Source: Thermoanaerobacterales bacterium (GTDB lineage: Bacteria; Bacillota; Thermosediminibacteria; Thermosediminibacterales; Tepidanaerobacteraceae). Taken from it: DNA of 61,845 nt. The notes below the pieces were generated by a model. The model worked only from the letters and a program-made list of their open reading frames with translations. It had not been told where the DNA came from and did no database searches. Position 1 is the first letter of the stretch, and each line of letters begins with the position of its first letter. The position numbers were made by a program, and so were the translations under genes. This document shows, one piece after another, positions 46,948-59,200 of this stretch. The DNA lies in NCBI GenBank assembly GCA_012840135.1, contig DUMA01000039.1, positions 1 through 61,845 of the forward strand. Direction: 5' to 3'.

Positions 46948-47844
46948 TCACAAAGTTTCTTCATAACTCTGCTTTATTATCCCCAATACATACTCCACTT
47001 CATCGATGTTTTCAACTTTAATCCTCCGATTGAGACTGAAGTTGTAGCTATCGGGAACTTTCTCCACCTTGTTCAACGGGTCGTTTAAATTCTCTACTGG
47101 CAAGAGATACACAGTTAGGGAACTTTTCGAAATTTGCACTTCCGCAAAATTGCGCGTGGTGGTGTATGCCACATAGACTTTTGTAACCTTTTCATTGATG
47201 GAGTCATCGATTTTCAGGATTTGCTCCCGCAGCTCTTTAAAGATTTCCACCGTCTTCTCAGACCCTTTGGCATAATGGTCTTCAAGGGTATATTGTTTGA
47301 CCTGGTTTTCATTGGCAGATTCTTTGAAAGAAGCTTGATTTGGACTACTGATTTGCTCTAATGTAAATACATTTTCAAGATAGAACATGTCATCTTCGTA
47401 GAGATAGTATTTGTATAGGCTTATATTTTCTCCGATCCTGTTCACGGCATACTTGTCATATTTGTTGTAACTCTGGGCAATCAGAATCAGCCTCGGGCTG
47501 CCCCAGTTGATCTCTATATCATTGCCAAGTTTTTTCTTGGCCGCCACCTCAAAGTCTCCTTTGTGGTCAACCAGCCAGTCGAGATAGAACAGCCCTTGAT
47601 TGATGACATTATCGTTTTCCGTCTTTTTGTATTCAATAATAGTAGGATTGCCTCCACTGTCAATCCCTAAAGTATCGATCCTTCCCCCGTGCCTTTCCCC
47701 CGTGGAAAATTCAGAGGCAATAAACCGCACGCCTAACAGTTCCTCACAGTTTTCTTCAACGAATTTTTGAAGGTCTTTTTCTTTTTGCAGGCTCTTGAGG
47801 CTTAATTTCTTTGCCTTGCCGTTTGATATTTTAAAAAGCGGCAT
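46948..47844 (-). CDS. PD-(D/E)XK nuclease with DUF5655 domain
   Basis: A 298-residue protein. Residues about 25-150 look like a PD-(D/E)XK nuclease: GGRIDTLGIDSGGNPTIIEY supplies Asp and Glu, then KK, the D...ExK pattern. Residues about 180-298 are a DUF5655 domain (HYAKGSEKTVEIFKELREQI ...). Similar proteins are annotated as restriction or NucS-like nucleases. It lies 77 bases after brxL on the same strand and shares the terminator, so it may be an accessory effector of BREX. Confidence 0.72.
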   Translation of the reverse strand: MPLFKISNGKAKKLSLKSLQKEKDLQKFVEENCEELLGVRFIASEFSTGERHGGRIDTLGIDSGGNPTIIEYKKTENDNVINQGLFYLDWLVDHKGDFEVAAKKKLGNDIEINWGSPRLILIAQSYNKYDKYAVNRIGENISLYKYYLYEDDMFYLENVFTLEQISSPNQASFKESANENQVKQYTLEDHYAKGSEKTVEIFKELREQILKIDDSINEKVTKVYVAYTTTRNFAEVQISKSSLTVYLLPVENLNDPLNKVEKVPDSYNFSLNRRIKVENIDEVEYVLGIIKQSYEETL

Positions 47845-47921
47845 TTGTAGCCCCTCCTATGTTTAAAAATTCCTGATGCTTTAATTATCTGCCAAAACGC
47901 CTCTCCAATAAATGTTTCCTT

Positions 47922-49952
47922 TTATTCCACTCCCAAAGCTTTGAATACCGCATCCTCAGGCGACTGGTAGAAAGATATCTGGAACTTGGCAAATAGTTCT
48001 GGCGGAACAGTTCCGATATCGGTGGCAGAGGACATCGGCATTAAAACCTTTTTAGCCCCCGCATCGAAGCATACCTGCAACACATTGGCCAGTTCTTCAA
48101 TTTTATTAATGGTACCACCAATGCTCATAGAACCCAGAACAACCAACTGGCTCTGGCAGGGCCTGTCCAAGGCCCCCGAACACAGAGCGACAAAAGCGGC
48201 AAGCGAAAGTTCGGACGTAAGCCCTACTCCGTTAATGTCTTTGACATGCATGAGGTAATCTTTTGTGGTAGTAGTTATAGTCCCACTTATTTTCTTGCTG
48301 TTTGCCCTGAAAAACCTGAAAGCCGTTTCGATTGCTTCCTTAGCTTCCCTGTCAGAACCAAGCCCCGTTTTTTCAAATTTTCCGCTTCCGCTTACAACCT
48401 GGGTTTCAATCTTGTATACCCCAATCATTCCTGACTTACCCCGTCCAACTGTATAAATGTGTCCTGGCTTTCCGAGACCTTCAGGTATAATCTTTCCGCC
48501 CCCCTGTTCGGGAACGGAGACAAATTCTTCGTTCAGTGTTTCGTTGTCAATATATGAAAAGTGGACATCGTAAAACTCCATCCCACCTATTTTCTTAAGC
48601 TGTTCTTTGACCCTTCTTCTGCCGATAAGGGCATACCTTAATATTTCCTCAATATCATCCCTGCCGAATTCCCCGTTGGGATAAATCAGCTTCACAAGCC
48701 CTGAAACAGTTTTTCTTACCGCAATAACATCCCTTTGGTTGAGGTTGTTTCCCAGCCTAAAATATCTGTCCAATGCATCGGAAAAGGAACGCTTCCTCAT
48801 CTCGCGCAGAAATTCTGCAAGGTAATCCGTGATAAATCCATATTCATCGGTGAAGAATTCTGGCCTAAATTTCGGAATCTCCCAGCCAGGAATGTAATAG
48901 TGCATCCTGTCAAAAAAGGCGGTGTCATTGGCCATGGCTTCAGGGAAGGGATCAAATAAATGGGAAGTCTTGAGCAATACATCAACGCTCTGGTTGATGT
49001 TGCCTATAAACACCATCGAAGCGGATGCAGCTTTTTCCTCCTTACCCCGTGCAAAAGAGCCTGAAGCCATATAATCCTTCATGATCTGAATACCATCTTT
49101 GTCTTTGAACGAAATACCCGCCACCTCGTCAAAAGCAACACAATCCCAAATGCCTACTAAACCCACTTTTCTGGTAGACATATTGTAAAACAGGTTGGCA
49201 ACTGTAGTCTGTCCTCCTGAAACCAGAATAGAGTTGGGGGAAATTTCTTTATAGATATGCGACTTTCCTGTTCCTCTCGGTCCAAGCTCACAAAGGTTGT
49301 AATTGTTTTCGACAAGAGGCACCATCCTCTCCAGCATATGCCACTTCACATTGTTGGAAAGTTTAGTTGGCTCCATGCCGATGGATCTGAGAAGGACATC
49401 AATCCACTCCTCTTTGGTAAAGTATCTCCTGCCCTCCATGATTTCTTCAAGATCGAGGTTGGGTATCTGAATTGGGGTCAGGGTATTAATACAAAAGGGG
49501 CTTGCCCCCCTTTGTTCTTCATCAAAAAAATAATCCATTTTAATAATGCACCAGATGCCGCCAGCCAGGAGCTTCTCATAGTTCTTTACATATGAAGGCG
49601 AAATGGTAACCCCTTTTATCCCCAGGTTAGAAAATTCGGCCTCATAGATGTCCTTCTTTTCATTGAGTTTGACCGAGACTTTATCAATAATGCTGTATTT
49701 ACCAAGCTCCCTGATTTTGGACTTAACTTTTTCCGTCTCATCGGGCCTGACAAAATTTTCGGCCAGGATGCTTTTGACCCTTTCGATACCCTCACGGATG
49801 CTGTCTTCATCCTCGGTGGCACAGTACATCCCCAGGAGGTATTCAAGGACATATACAGGTACATTGGCACCTTCCTTGATCTTTTTCGTCAGGTCTTTGC
49901 GTACCACTCTGCCCGCAAAATGTTGGTTCAGTTTTGCACTTAATCCATCCAT
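47922..49952 (-). CDS. brxL: BrxL, Lon-like AAA+ protein of BREX
   Basis: A 676-residue protein. The N-terminal domain is followed by an AAA+ core with Walker A GPRGTGKS (about 224-231) and Walker B WDCVAFDEVAG. The C-terminal Lon-protease-like domain has GLTSELSLAAFVAL and VLGSMSIGGTINKIEEL. BrxL forms DNA-binding ring complexes and is needed for type I BREX. The ATG at 49952 follows GGGGAGGTG by 7 bases; a TTG at 49973 precedes that site. The pglZ stop lies just upstream, so the two are coupled. Confidence 0.93.
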   Translation of the reverse strand: MDGLSAKLNQHFAGRVVRKDLTKKIKEGANVPVYVLEYLLGMYCATEDEDSIREGIERVKSILAENFVRPDETEKVKSKIRELGKYSIIDKVSVKLNEKKDIYEAEFSNLGIKGVTISPSYVKNYEKLLAGGIWCIIKMDYFFDEEQRGASPFCINTLTPIQIPNLDLEEIMEGRRYFTKEEWIDVLLRSIGMEPTKLSNNVKWHMLERMVPLVENNYNLCELGPRGTGKSHIYKEISPNSILVSGGQTTVANLFYNMSTRKVGLVGIWDCVAFDEVAGISFKDKDGIQIMKDYMASGSFARGKEEKAASASMVFIGNINQSVDVLLKTSHLFDPFPEAMANDTAFFDRMHYYIPGWEIPKFRPEFFTDEYGFITDYLAEFLREMRKRSFSDALDRYFRLGNNLNQRDVIAVRKTVSGLVKLIYPNGEFGRDDIEEILRYALIGRRRVKEQLKKIGGMEFYDVHFSYIDNETLNEEFVSVPEQGGGKIIPEGLGKPGHIYTVGRGKSGMIGVYKIETQVVSGSGKFEKTGLGSDREAKEAIETAFRFFRANSKKISGTITTTTKDYLMHVKDINGVGLTSELSLAAFVALCSGALDRPCQSQLVVLGSMSIGGTINKIEELANVLQVCFDAGAKKVLMPMSSATDIGTVPPELFAKFQISFYQSPEDAVFKALGVE

Positions 49953-49969
49953 CCCGTCACCTCCCCGCT

Positions 49970-52528
49970 TCAAAATCCAAAGTCATCATTGATAATGGCA
50001 AGGTCAATAGTGAAAGGTATCCTGTCGTAGATATTCTCTACCTTTTCTTCCTCATCTTCTAGAATAAGATAATATTTTTTCGTTTTATCATACTTCATGT
50101 TCTTCAGCACAAATTTTTCTTTAAACTTCCTTTCCATAGGGTCATCCGACTTAATATCGGCGATTATAATATTTTCGTTTGAGATCCTGTTACCATCTTC
50201 ATCGGCAAGATAAACCTTCAACCTGCAAGGCACGATTTTGTCAGCGATCTTCTCAGTCTGGAAAAACTCAAGGTAGGTGATAGTATTGGTTATTTTTCTG
50301 GTCAGGCTCGTGAAAGTAACCCGCACTTTCTGAACATCCTTTGCGGATTTGCCCCGTTCATTCTTGAAATAAATGACTGGGATCACGATCTCCTGGAGCG
50401 AAGCACCACCGTGCACATAATTCACCCCAGCCCCTTTTGTTTCAAATCTGTTTATGCCTCGCGGTGTAACGCATTTAAGCTGTGTACCTTCCCCCAAAAT
50501 GTATCTCATACTAAAAGTCAGCGTGCCTTCCATTTCTATAGGCTTATCAGTTAAGATAAATCGCCTGTTTTCATAAGCATCTTCTACCTTGTCCTTGGAA
50601 GTCTTTTCGCTTTTCTCCACAATACCCCGCTTATATATAAAACCGTGATCAGCGGTTATGTAAATATGGGTAGCGGAAAGGTGGTTGACAAGGGTGTTGA
50701 CAAGTGACTTTAACTGCTCAAAAGTTTCAGCAACCGCATCAAAAACTTCCCTTTCGGTCAGGTAGTGATCGCCTCTGGCGTCAATGCTATTGTGATAAAT
50801 ATAGACCAGCTCTTTTCCGCTCAAAAGCTTCCGTAAATCATCCCTGCGCAGGTCAATGATGTCCCTATACTGGACTGCTATGCTTTTATTTACGTGATTT
50901 TGCAATATCACGTTTCGGTTGTCGATACCCTCGACAGAAATACCATCAACAAAAATCCCGTAATCGGGATCTATCTCTATTCTTTGATGTGGCAGCAGCG
51001 CAGCCATTCCCAGCTTTGTATAAGAAGGAAGCACACCCTGCATGGCCATGATCTCTGTGGATCCCTTTCTTTCGGTGTTCAGAATTTCCGCCAATTCCTT
51101 CCCCGCTTCAAACCGCAGGGCATCGGAAACGATCACAAATAACCGCTCGCCCTTCTGCAGGTGCGGTTTGAGCTGATGCCTGAAAAAGCCCCATTGGTAC
51201 GGGGCAGAGCTTAAACCCCAGTACTCCTGCAGGCTCTCGATACTGCCGCTCCACTTGATAGAAAGAGTATTGATAAAGCCATTTATATAGGTGTTTTCTA
51301 TCTTTTCTTTAAGGGCAGCAAACCATTCTTTGTTATCCACTCTGTCAAAGAAATAGATAAACTTTCTGTAGGCCGTATCAAGTTTATAATAGTCCTCCGT
51401 ATACTTTTTGAAGAAATCGTCGGGAGGATATTCTTTAATGGTATCCTTCTGGTTTTTCCATTCCTCAAGCAGCACGCAGGCCCAGTACAGGGCATTATAT
51501 TCGTTCTCATAATCCTTAAACCAGTGCTTCGCTCTCCTGTTCATAATTATTTCTTTGTATTTGGCAAATTCACCGATATCATCAAGCAGGTTATCGAGGA
51601 TATTCTGGATAATGCCCTCATCAAACAAGCGGAAGATGTCACTGTCCCTGTAGCTGTCCGCATCCCATTTTGCGACACACTCTTTCAGCTTAATCTTCTC
51701 TTCCACCATTTGGGATAGCAGCCTGAATGCCTTTGCGGTGCTGGTTCCTCCCATAAAATGGCTGAGGAATACAACCACATCGTTTTGCTTGGGGGAGACA
51801 AAGGGCTCCCACTGTTTGGGCAGTTCTCTCTTCAGAGAAAAGGACAGTCCAGTTATCATGAGAAAGACTGCAAGCGTGCCCAGGTCTTTTTGTTCCAGTG
51901 TATAACCGTAGTACTTCCTGACAAGTTCCCAGAAGGTATGTATATCACCAAACTTAACGATGTTTTCATAAAGGGCAGACTCCCCGTGCGCATGTTCGGC
52001 AAGCAGAGTTTTCAAGACTTCCTCCAGGTCGGGATAAGACAGCTTGCAAAGGACTGACAATACGGCAATATCCAGGATTTCTTCAGTATAGGAAGATAAG
52101 GCATATGCCTTGAATGCCCTATACCTTTCCTTGTTATTGAAAAATTTCAAGTACTTTCTGAAGGCATCGTACAGGGAATCATCCGAAACATTGAGCTCCC
52201 TCATGATAACGGTAACTTTGTCGGTGGAGAATTCAAAGCTGTATTTTTGGATATCCAGGAGGTAGTTCTCCCTTGCTGGCGGTTTGCCGTAAGGAGCGTA
52301 AACAAGATAGTTGCTCTCCCTGTCCTCCCGCTCAAGGACATACTTTACATAAAAGCTGTTCCTGCCATTGAGTTTAAGCACCCTGGCGTTGGCAAGGTTA
52401 AGCCCGTCGATATCTTCCTCGAATTCTCCTTTGTCGTCGTACCAGAAGACGATATTCCTTTTCCTGCCGTCTGTAAGCTCTCTATTTAAGATTTCCTCAA
52501 GTTTCCTTTTAACTTCATTTAGTTCCAT
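49970..52528 (-). CDS. pglZ: PglZ, alkaline-phosphatase-fold protein of BREX
   Basis: An 852-residue protein matching BREX-1 PglZ. The N-terminus has NIVFWYDDKGEFEEDI. The phosphatase-like core carries FVIVSDALRFEAGKELAE, YIYHNSIDARGD and YITADHGFIYKR, whose Asp and His residues would bind metal. It starts 18 bases after the pglX stop. PglZ is present in all BREX types and is required for both methylation and phage exclusion; its reaction is not established. Confidence 0.93.
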   Translation of the reverse strand: MELNEVKRKLEEILNRELTDGRKRNIVFWYDDKGEFEEDIDGLNLANARVLKLNGRNSFYVKYVLEREDRESNYLVYAPYGKPPARENYLLDIQKYSFEFSTDKVTVIMRELNVSDDSLYDAFRKYLKFFNNKERYRAFKAYALSSYTEEILDIAVLSVLCKLSYPDLEEVLKTLLAEHAHGESALYENIVKFGDIHTFWELVRKYYGYTLEQKDLGTLAVFLMITGLSFSLKRELPKQWEPFVSPKQNDVVVFLSHFMGGTSTAKAFRLLSQMVEEKIKLKECVAKWDADSYRDSDIFRLFDEGIIQNILDNLLDDIGEFAKYKEIIMNRRAKHWFKDYENEYNALYWACVLLEEWKNQKDTIKEYPPDDFFKKYTEDYYKLDTAYRKFIYFFDRVDNKEWFAALKEKIENTYINGFINTLSIKWSGSIESLQEYWGLSSAPYQWGFFRHQLKPHLQKGERLFVIVSDALRFEAGKELAEILNTERKGSTEIMAMQGVLPSYTKLGMAALLPHQRIEIDPDYGIFVDGISVEGIDNRNVILQNHVNKSIAVQYRDIIDLRRDDLRKLLSGKELVYIYHNSIDARGDHYLTEREVFDAVAETFEQLKSLVNTLVNHLSATHIYITADHGFIYKRGIVEKSEKTSKDKVEDAYENRRFILTDKPIEMEGTLTFSMRYILGEGTQLKCVTPRGINRFETKGAGVNYVHGGASLQEIVIPVIYFKNERGKSAKDVQKVRVTFTSLTRKITNTITYLEFFQTEKIADKIVPCRLKVYLADEDGNRISNENIIIADIKSDDPMERKFKEKFVLKNMKYDKTKKYYLILEDEEEKVENIYDRIPFTIDLAIINDDFGF

Positions 52529-52546
52529 ATAATACCACCATCAATA

Positions 52547-55500
52547 TCAAATTTTTGCCAAAAGATCCGCTTTGAGCGGTTTTTTGCCTTCACCCTGCGG
52601 AATCTCTACGCCCTGGAATTTGGCATAGTTTACCGCCACCCCATCGTCGAGATCAATTTTTATCCGCTGATTTGCTACGTGGGCAATCACCTGATCATAG
52701 GCAAGGCATTCCCGCATCTGTTTCAATATTTTTTCCTTTTTCTTACGAACCGCTGTCTTCTCTCTTTGCGACACATCCGACTCTATCAAAATGTCAAGCC
52801 TTTTAATTTCTGATTCATATTTTCTCTGCAGAGGATGCAGGTAGTCTGTCCTGACCCTGGCCACGGTATATTCGTCATACCTGTGCATGTAGATCAGAGC
52901 TTTGAAGCCGTCTTCCTTGCCCGAATCAAAGAGCCAGTAAATGGGGCGTTTTTTGTAGACCTGCACATGGTCTTTATAAAATTCCTTCAGGAAATACCGC
53001 CTGATAGCCTGCCTTGAGGTCTCGGAAGGCTTTTTACCTAAGGTTTCGGCAATATAGTTGATATTTTCTTCCAGCTTTTCCTCACCAAAAGTCACCTTAA
53101 GAAAGTCTATAAACCTGCTTACAATATCGTCATCGAAGTATTCATCGTCAAGAATCGGAATGATATTATCCTCATCTGGCAAATAGGTCGCATCCACCCA
53201 AGTATCGGATATCACATTCCCGCCCTCGTCTTTTTCGATCTTTCTAACCTTCCCGTCCCACCACTCTTCCTTCCACTCGCCACCAGCATAGATAAGCCCC
53301 TCGGCATCAATGGAGTATCTACCGAACATGCAGCCGACAGCATAGGAAATAAAGGACTTGATATCCCTTTCCCTGTCAGCTTTTCTGATAGTTACATCTT
53401 TTTCATCAACTTCTGGAGTAAGCTCATCCTGTAGGCCATATATCTCGATAAATATGCGGTTCAGTTCTTCTTCGTTGGCTTTCAGTTTGTAAAACTGCTT
53501 TTCAGCAAAAGTTGCCCAGTGGTTGAAGGCTTCTTCTATAGTGTTGCTGCTGCCTTTATGGGTAAGCAAGGGGTGTTTTTTGAAGTCCCATGATGTTTCG
53601 AAAGAGTCCCAGTCGGTACGAGCCAGCATTACATTTTCTTTTGAATATGCGATAATTCTATCATATAAGTTTTTATTTTCAGTTCTTATAAGTGGAATCT
53701 TCCAATATCCCCAGGTTGATAGTTTAGTGTGGGAGAAATACTACATAAATAAGTGGCCACTGCTGAATTTAGCATAGCCAATGTGTAATCAATAACGTCT
53801 TCTGATTTTGAAAAAAAACAGCAGCCACCATTATCAAATAAATATCCATACCAAAATCGTCTTAAACTTAACTTGCCAGATGTAACAGTTGACCAGGTTA
53901 TACCCTGTTCAAAATAATATTCTTTATTCCTTAAATTTGAACCTCTAAAGGATTTCAAAGCATTCCCATTTTCTTTCCAAAATATAACATATTCGTTATT
54001 GCCGAACCATCTACGAAATTGACCACCTTTATTGTAAGGAAACCAAGATTTATTGAAAATTTCTTTATTGGTTAAATTAATTGGTTTTGATGAACCAAAA
54101 AAAGTAGTATTTTCTTTTACCTCATGCCACAATCTTAAAAACCGCTCATTATCCCCAGTGTCTATTCCTTTACATGGTTTCCCAAAATCAGAAATTGACT
54201 TACTTCTTTCATATATAGAAATAACCTTGTCACTCACCCAATACGCAATTGGCATGCCAGGAATGGCTTTAAAACTATCTACAACTGTAATAAAATATAA
54301 CTTATTATTATTATCTTTTGCCGAAAGCATCGCCATTTCTTTTTCTTGTGTATCTTTTATGTCAACAAGCCTTATAAAAACTGATTTGTAATCCTCTATA
54401 CACCTTTTTCTGAAAACAAAAGCTGTCGACTGTACTACTTCGCCACCTATTTCTTCAAAAGCTCGTGGTCCTAGATGAATCATATTAATTATTGTTTCGT
54501 TTAAAATAACTTTTTCTCGTAACTTTTCAAAACTGGACAAAAACATCCATGAATGCTGGTTAATCATTGCTAACATTCCGTTCTGCTTAACAAACGGAAC
54601 TTCCATAAAAACAGCAAAAAGGTCACTCTTACTATCAGGATAATTTTCTTTCAAAAATTCCGACAGCTTACCATTCATTCCCCTACTGCCCATATACGGC
54701 GGATTGGTGCACACCACATCATACTTCTGACTCATTATCCTCGCCTGTTTTACTAACGCTGGTATCTTCTCAAGTATTACATTCCTATGCTCAACTTCAA
54801 ATAAATCCTCTGTCCCCCCTTTTCTTATCTCTTCCAGCCTTCTCTCAATAGCATCAAAATCAACAGGCTCAACCTCAAGTATAGACCCATACTCTTTTGC
54901 ATCATGGAAAACCTTAACCAGGTACTCCACATCCGCCTTGAGTCTCCCATCCGCTCCTCGCAAAAAGAACTCCAATGCTTCTCTGGATATGCCATTGCTT
55001 TCCTGGATAGCGCATAGGTTTAAGTCAATATTTTCATCCCTTATCTGGTTAAATATCCTCCTGCTTTTGCTTCTTGCTTTCATCATGACGGCAAAGTAAG
55101 CAAGCTGAGCCGCCCTGTCGTCTATGTCAAGTCCGTACAAGTTATTCTTTAATATAAGCTTCGGGATATCTCTTTCGGAATACCCAGCACCCTTGTAAAT
55201 GTCAAACAGCACATCAAAGGCATAGACCAGGATATGACCGCTGCCCATGCAAGGGTCCAGCACCTTGATATCCTCTGGCCTGATGTTTTTACTCTTTTCT
55301 CTTATCTCCGCAAGCTGTTTTTGTACCTCGGGCTCCTGCTCGGCCTCTTCCAAATAATACTTCCATTTGCTCTTGAGTTCCTCAACAGGATGTCCCTCCA
55401 GCCACAGCCTGCCAAGGGAATTTTCCACCATGTATTTTACAATCCAGTCTGGGGTAAAGAGCTGGGTTGCAGCAGGAATATTCTCTTTTGTTATCTTAAT

Positions 55501-56190
55501 GTTTTTTCTCAAGGCTTCGAAAACCTGATCTTTCTTTTCGGATATATAATACTGGTAAAGCCAGCCGATTATTTCAACCTGTTCTTTAAAGTCTTCCTCC
55601 TTTATATCGCTTACAAGCCTTCGAATGACCGAGCCCTCGGCAAGCAGGTTATTGGGCAGGAGAATCTCCGTATAGTCTTCAATTTTTTCAAAAAGAAAAG
55701 GAAGAATCTCATTCAATTTATTGCACTGTTTTATAAAAAGATATCTGAAAAGGCCTTCGTCATCATGGTTATCAAGATACTCATGCACCAAATCAAGATC
55801 CTGACCCAGGTCTACGTAAAGCGCATTGGTAACAATATCAGGTACCGCTTTGCCTTCTTCTGTAGAAGAAAGCACCCTTATCCCCGTCGGAAGATACTCA
55901 TTTACCTCCATGAACCTGATGGCAATAATGCGGTTGAACCAAGTATAGGCGGCTTCCTCGATGACCTCTTGAAATCCCTTTTCTTTCATCCTGGCCACAA
56001 GGGCTTCCCTCTGCTTGACCTCATATTTTTGCAGCAACCTGCCGTTTACCTGCACAGCATCGGAGGATACCTTTACCGCCTTGGCAATTCCTTTCTCCGT
56101 AATGCCGATCTCAAAGGCCTTTTGGGTAATGTCTTCAATCAGCTTTCTCCTGGCCCATACGGCAAAATTTTTCACAGCACTCTTATCCAT
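52547..56190 (-). pseudogene. pglX: PglX adenine DNA methyltransferase of BREX, one-base frameshift
   Basis: The first frame (56190-53686, 834 residues) holds methyltransferase motif I (DPCMGSGH, 312-319) and the catalytic NPPY (496-499), and ends [12 protein letters not shown] at a stop. In the +1 frame, the same DNA continues [19 protein letters not shown] and runs to 52547 (about 380 more residues, ending [11 protein letters not shown]). One A missing from GGAAGATT near 53,698 explains it. The joined length, about 1,215, is normal for BREX-1 PglX. PglX methylates the host's non-palindromic motif. The C-terminal part contributes to DNA recognition, so the truncated form is probably inactive. 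Reversible slippage or a sequencing error are alternatives. Confidence 0.88.
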
Positions 56191-56221
56191 AACTTATAAC
56201 ACCAATCCCCTTAAGCATGAT

Positions 56222-59200
56222 TTATACAAGTTTGATTATGGTATTTTCGTCCAGTTCGCGCTCCAGCCTTGCCCTGATTTCGGCAAGCAGTTTGTCTATA
56301 TCATCCTTGGATTCAATATTTCTCGTTCCGTGGAGGAGGTGGGCAATACTTATATTCACGATTTTTTTCTGTTTCGGCAGCTCTACTCTCCCTTCGGGGG
56401 TTTCGGCAACAATTGATGCTCCTTCATGAGAATACTTTTGTTTTTCAGCTTCCTTCGCTATTTCCTCAAGATAGCGCAGTTTGAGCCTGTCGCTTTCCTC
56501 CTTCATGGCAATTACTTCGTAGAAATTATCTGCCCGATCCAGCCTGTTAAGCAGGTCATCAAAACCTTTTCGGTATTTTTCATAATACCTGTCTTTGAAG
56601 GAATATGAAGACAGCTCATCTAGGACCTTCTGTTTATCGCTTTTGACTACCTCTTTAATTGGCCTGGCTTCCTCTTCAAGCAGTTCTGCGAACTTTGCCG
56701 CGAACCTATCAATCAACTGGGGCAGCTTGAATACTTCACTGTAAGGCTCTTTGCTGTTTATTATCCTGTCAATCTGTTTATAGAGTTCGATAGCTGTCTC
56801 ATCCAGAACATAGGTTTTGTTTTTTTCATATACCTCCACCATGTGCAGTCCTTTATCGAAGATCTCTTTCTGCTTTCCTTCAGGGTCAAAGAATTTCTTG
56901 ACATCATGGGCATAATCCCCGTAATCAAGCAGTTCGTCCTTTTTGTTTTGTATTTCTTCAAAGAACTCTTTGGCATCCCTTAATTTTAACAGGGCTGTAA
57001 AGAGCTTTTTCCCTTCCTCCAGCACATCCTTCCCTGGATATCGGGCGTATTTATAATTCTCAAGAAGCTTGTCTATAGATTGGCATTCACGCTGCATAAC
57101 CTCTTTGATTCTGGCCATCAGTCCATCCTCATCGCTGGGAAGGGCAGAGATGCCAAATACTTCTTTCGCCACATCTTTAGCGGAATTTATAAGTACAGGT
57201 GATATCTTTATCCTCTTTTCTATAAGCAGCTTCTCCGCATATTCGCGTCTGGTAAGGTATTTGACAAGCTCTCGGTCATTTACATCCAGATATCCTCCGT
57301 TTATCTGGAGCTTGATTTCCTGCGCCTTAAACAGTCTTGCGATCAGGCCTTCAATGTCTTCCTCATTCCAGCCGTATGGGGCCTTTTGGAATACAGTAAT
57401 AACCGTTTTCATGGTTACAGGTATGTTCCTCTCTGTATTCCTCCCGATGTAAGAAGCCAGCTCATCCAGGGCCAGCTTGTTGGGGTCATCGACCAGAGAC
57501 ATTTGGACAGTTTCCTGGGTTAGAATATTATTGATATCGCCTGGAGAATTGATAAAGGAGTTGATATACCCCAGTTTGGTGTAATTACAGTCAATCAGCA
57601 TCTTCAAGCCTTCATTTATTCTTTCAACGGGGTCCTTCTCCCTTATGTCCAGCTTTTGTGAGTTCACATAGATTTCTGCTGCTTTCAAAGCATCAACGAG
57701 CAGGGATTTTACCCTTTCTTTCCTTTTGCCTATTTCGCTTCTCTTTCTGTTCTTAATCTCTTCCATGGTCTGGGTGGAAACCGTACCGCCGTTTTTCCGA
57801 AGGTATGCCTCGATTTTTAATACCTCTTCCATTTCCTCAAGGAAGGCAGTGTAGGAAGGCAGCTTCACAATCAGATTGTTTTCCCGTTGTGACATTTCTT
57901 TAAACTCAAGCTGGGTCATTTCACTGCCTGGATCGTAATATGGGGTGATTATCTTTACGCCAATCTCATTGCCCTGATTGCCTCTATAGAACCTGTCGTC
58001 AACAATCTGGTTAAACGGGAAATGGTAACGGGAAGAATATTTGAACTTTTTATCTGGGTAAATATCTTCGAAGATAACCTCCGAAACCTTCTGGATGACG
58101 TCGGCAATATCCACCTGGATGTTTTTGATTTCCCTGTTAATATCCTGTTCTTCGTGGGTTAAGAAGATATATTCATCTCCGTCCTTTTGGACAAGAGTTT
58201 CTTTTATGAGGCGGCTTAACGACTCTTCGATTTTCTTTTTCAGGTCGATCTTGTCTTCATCGATATGCCTGGCCAGCAGGGTAGCCAAATTTTCAATGTT
58301 GGCTGGGATCTCTTTCACATACTTGATCATAAAAAGGACCTTCAATAGTTCCACATCAAAGTCGTTGAGGTTGCTGTTGTCCTGGGCGTGAATAATTACC
58401 GTCCTGATATTTGAATCGAGGAAGGTTTCAATGGTGTCATAAAAGGCTGAAAAGGGGATCAGTGTACCTTCTTCACAGTCAGCATAGTATATGGCAGCTT
58501 CCTGGAAGGAACTGATCATGGAGCGTTCGCCTTCTGAAAGGTGCTTGCCTGATGCCCCGTGGATTCTTATTGATGTGAACACCTGCTGCAAAAGATTAAA
58601 CTGGTAGGGGATAAAGGGATAAACTTCCGCAAAGTCGTCGCTGTCTGCATAAAACTTCTTTTCAGGCGTATCGGCAGAGAAGGTTATGAGGTTTTTAAGA
58701 ATGGAGCTTTTATTTTCATAAAGCAGCTTTAAAGTATCGGTGGCAACTTGTGTTTTCTTTAGTATCCTCTTTTTGATTACCTCATCCACATTGGCGCTGG
58801 ACAGGCTGATTCTGGTATTAAACCTGCCCTGGATTTTGGAGAAATCATTGCCCTTTACCTTGGTAACCGAATCAATATCCTGCTGACTGGTAACAATCAC
58901 CCATGCTTTCCCGCCACACTCGGTGCCTAAATCTTCCACCACTGTTTGCAGGTTGAGCATAAGCCCAGGATTGTCTCCTATGTACTGGCCAATCTCATCG
59001 ACACAAAAGACCACATGATGGTTTTTACCTTTGTTTTCGATATATTCCCTGACCCTCTTTGCAAACTTATCAACGGTAAGGGTATAATTCTCTTCCGCTT
59101 TGTTATACCAGTTCCGCGCGGCTTCCTCGCTCATCTTGGTGGCAGAAGCGAGAGCCTCTACAATCGCATCTTCTTCGTAATAGAAGTCCTCTCTGGCGTC

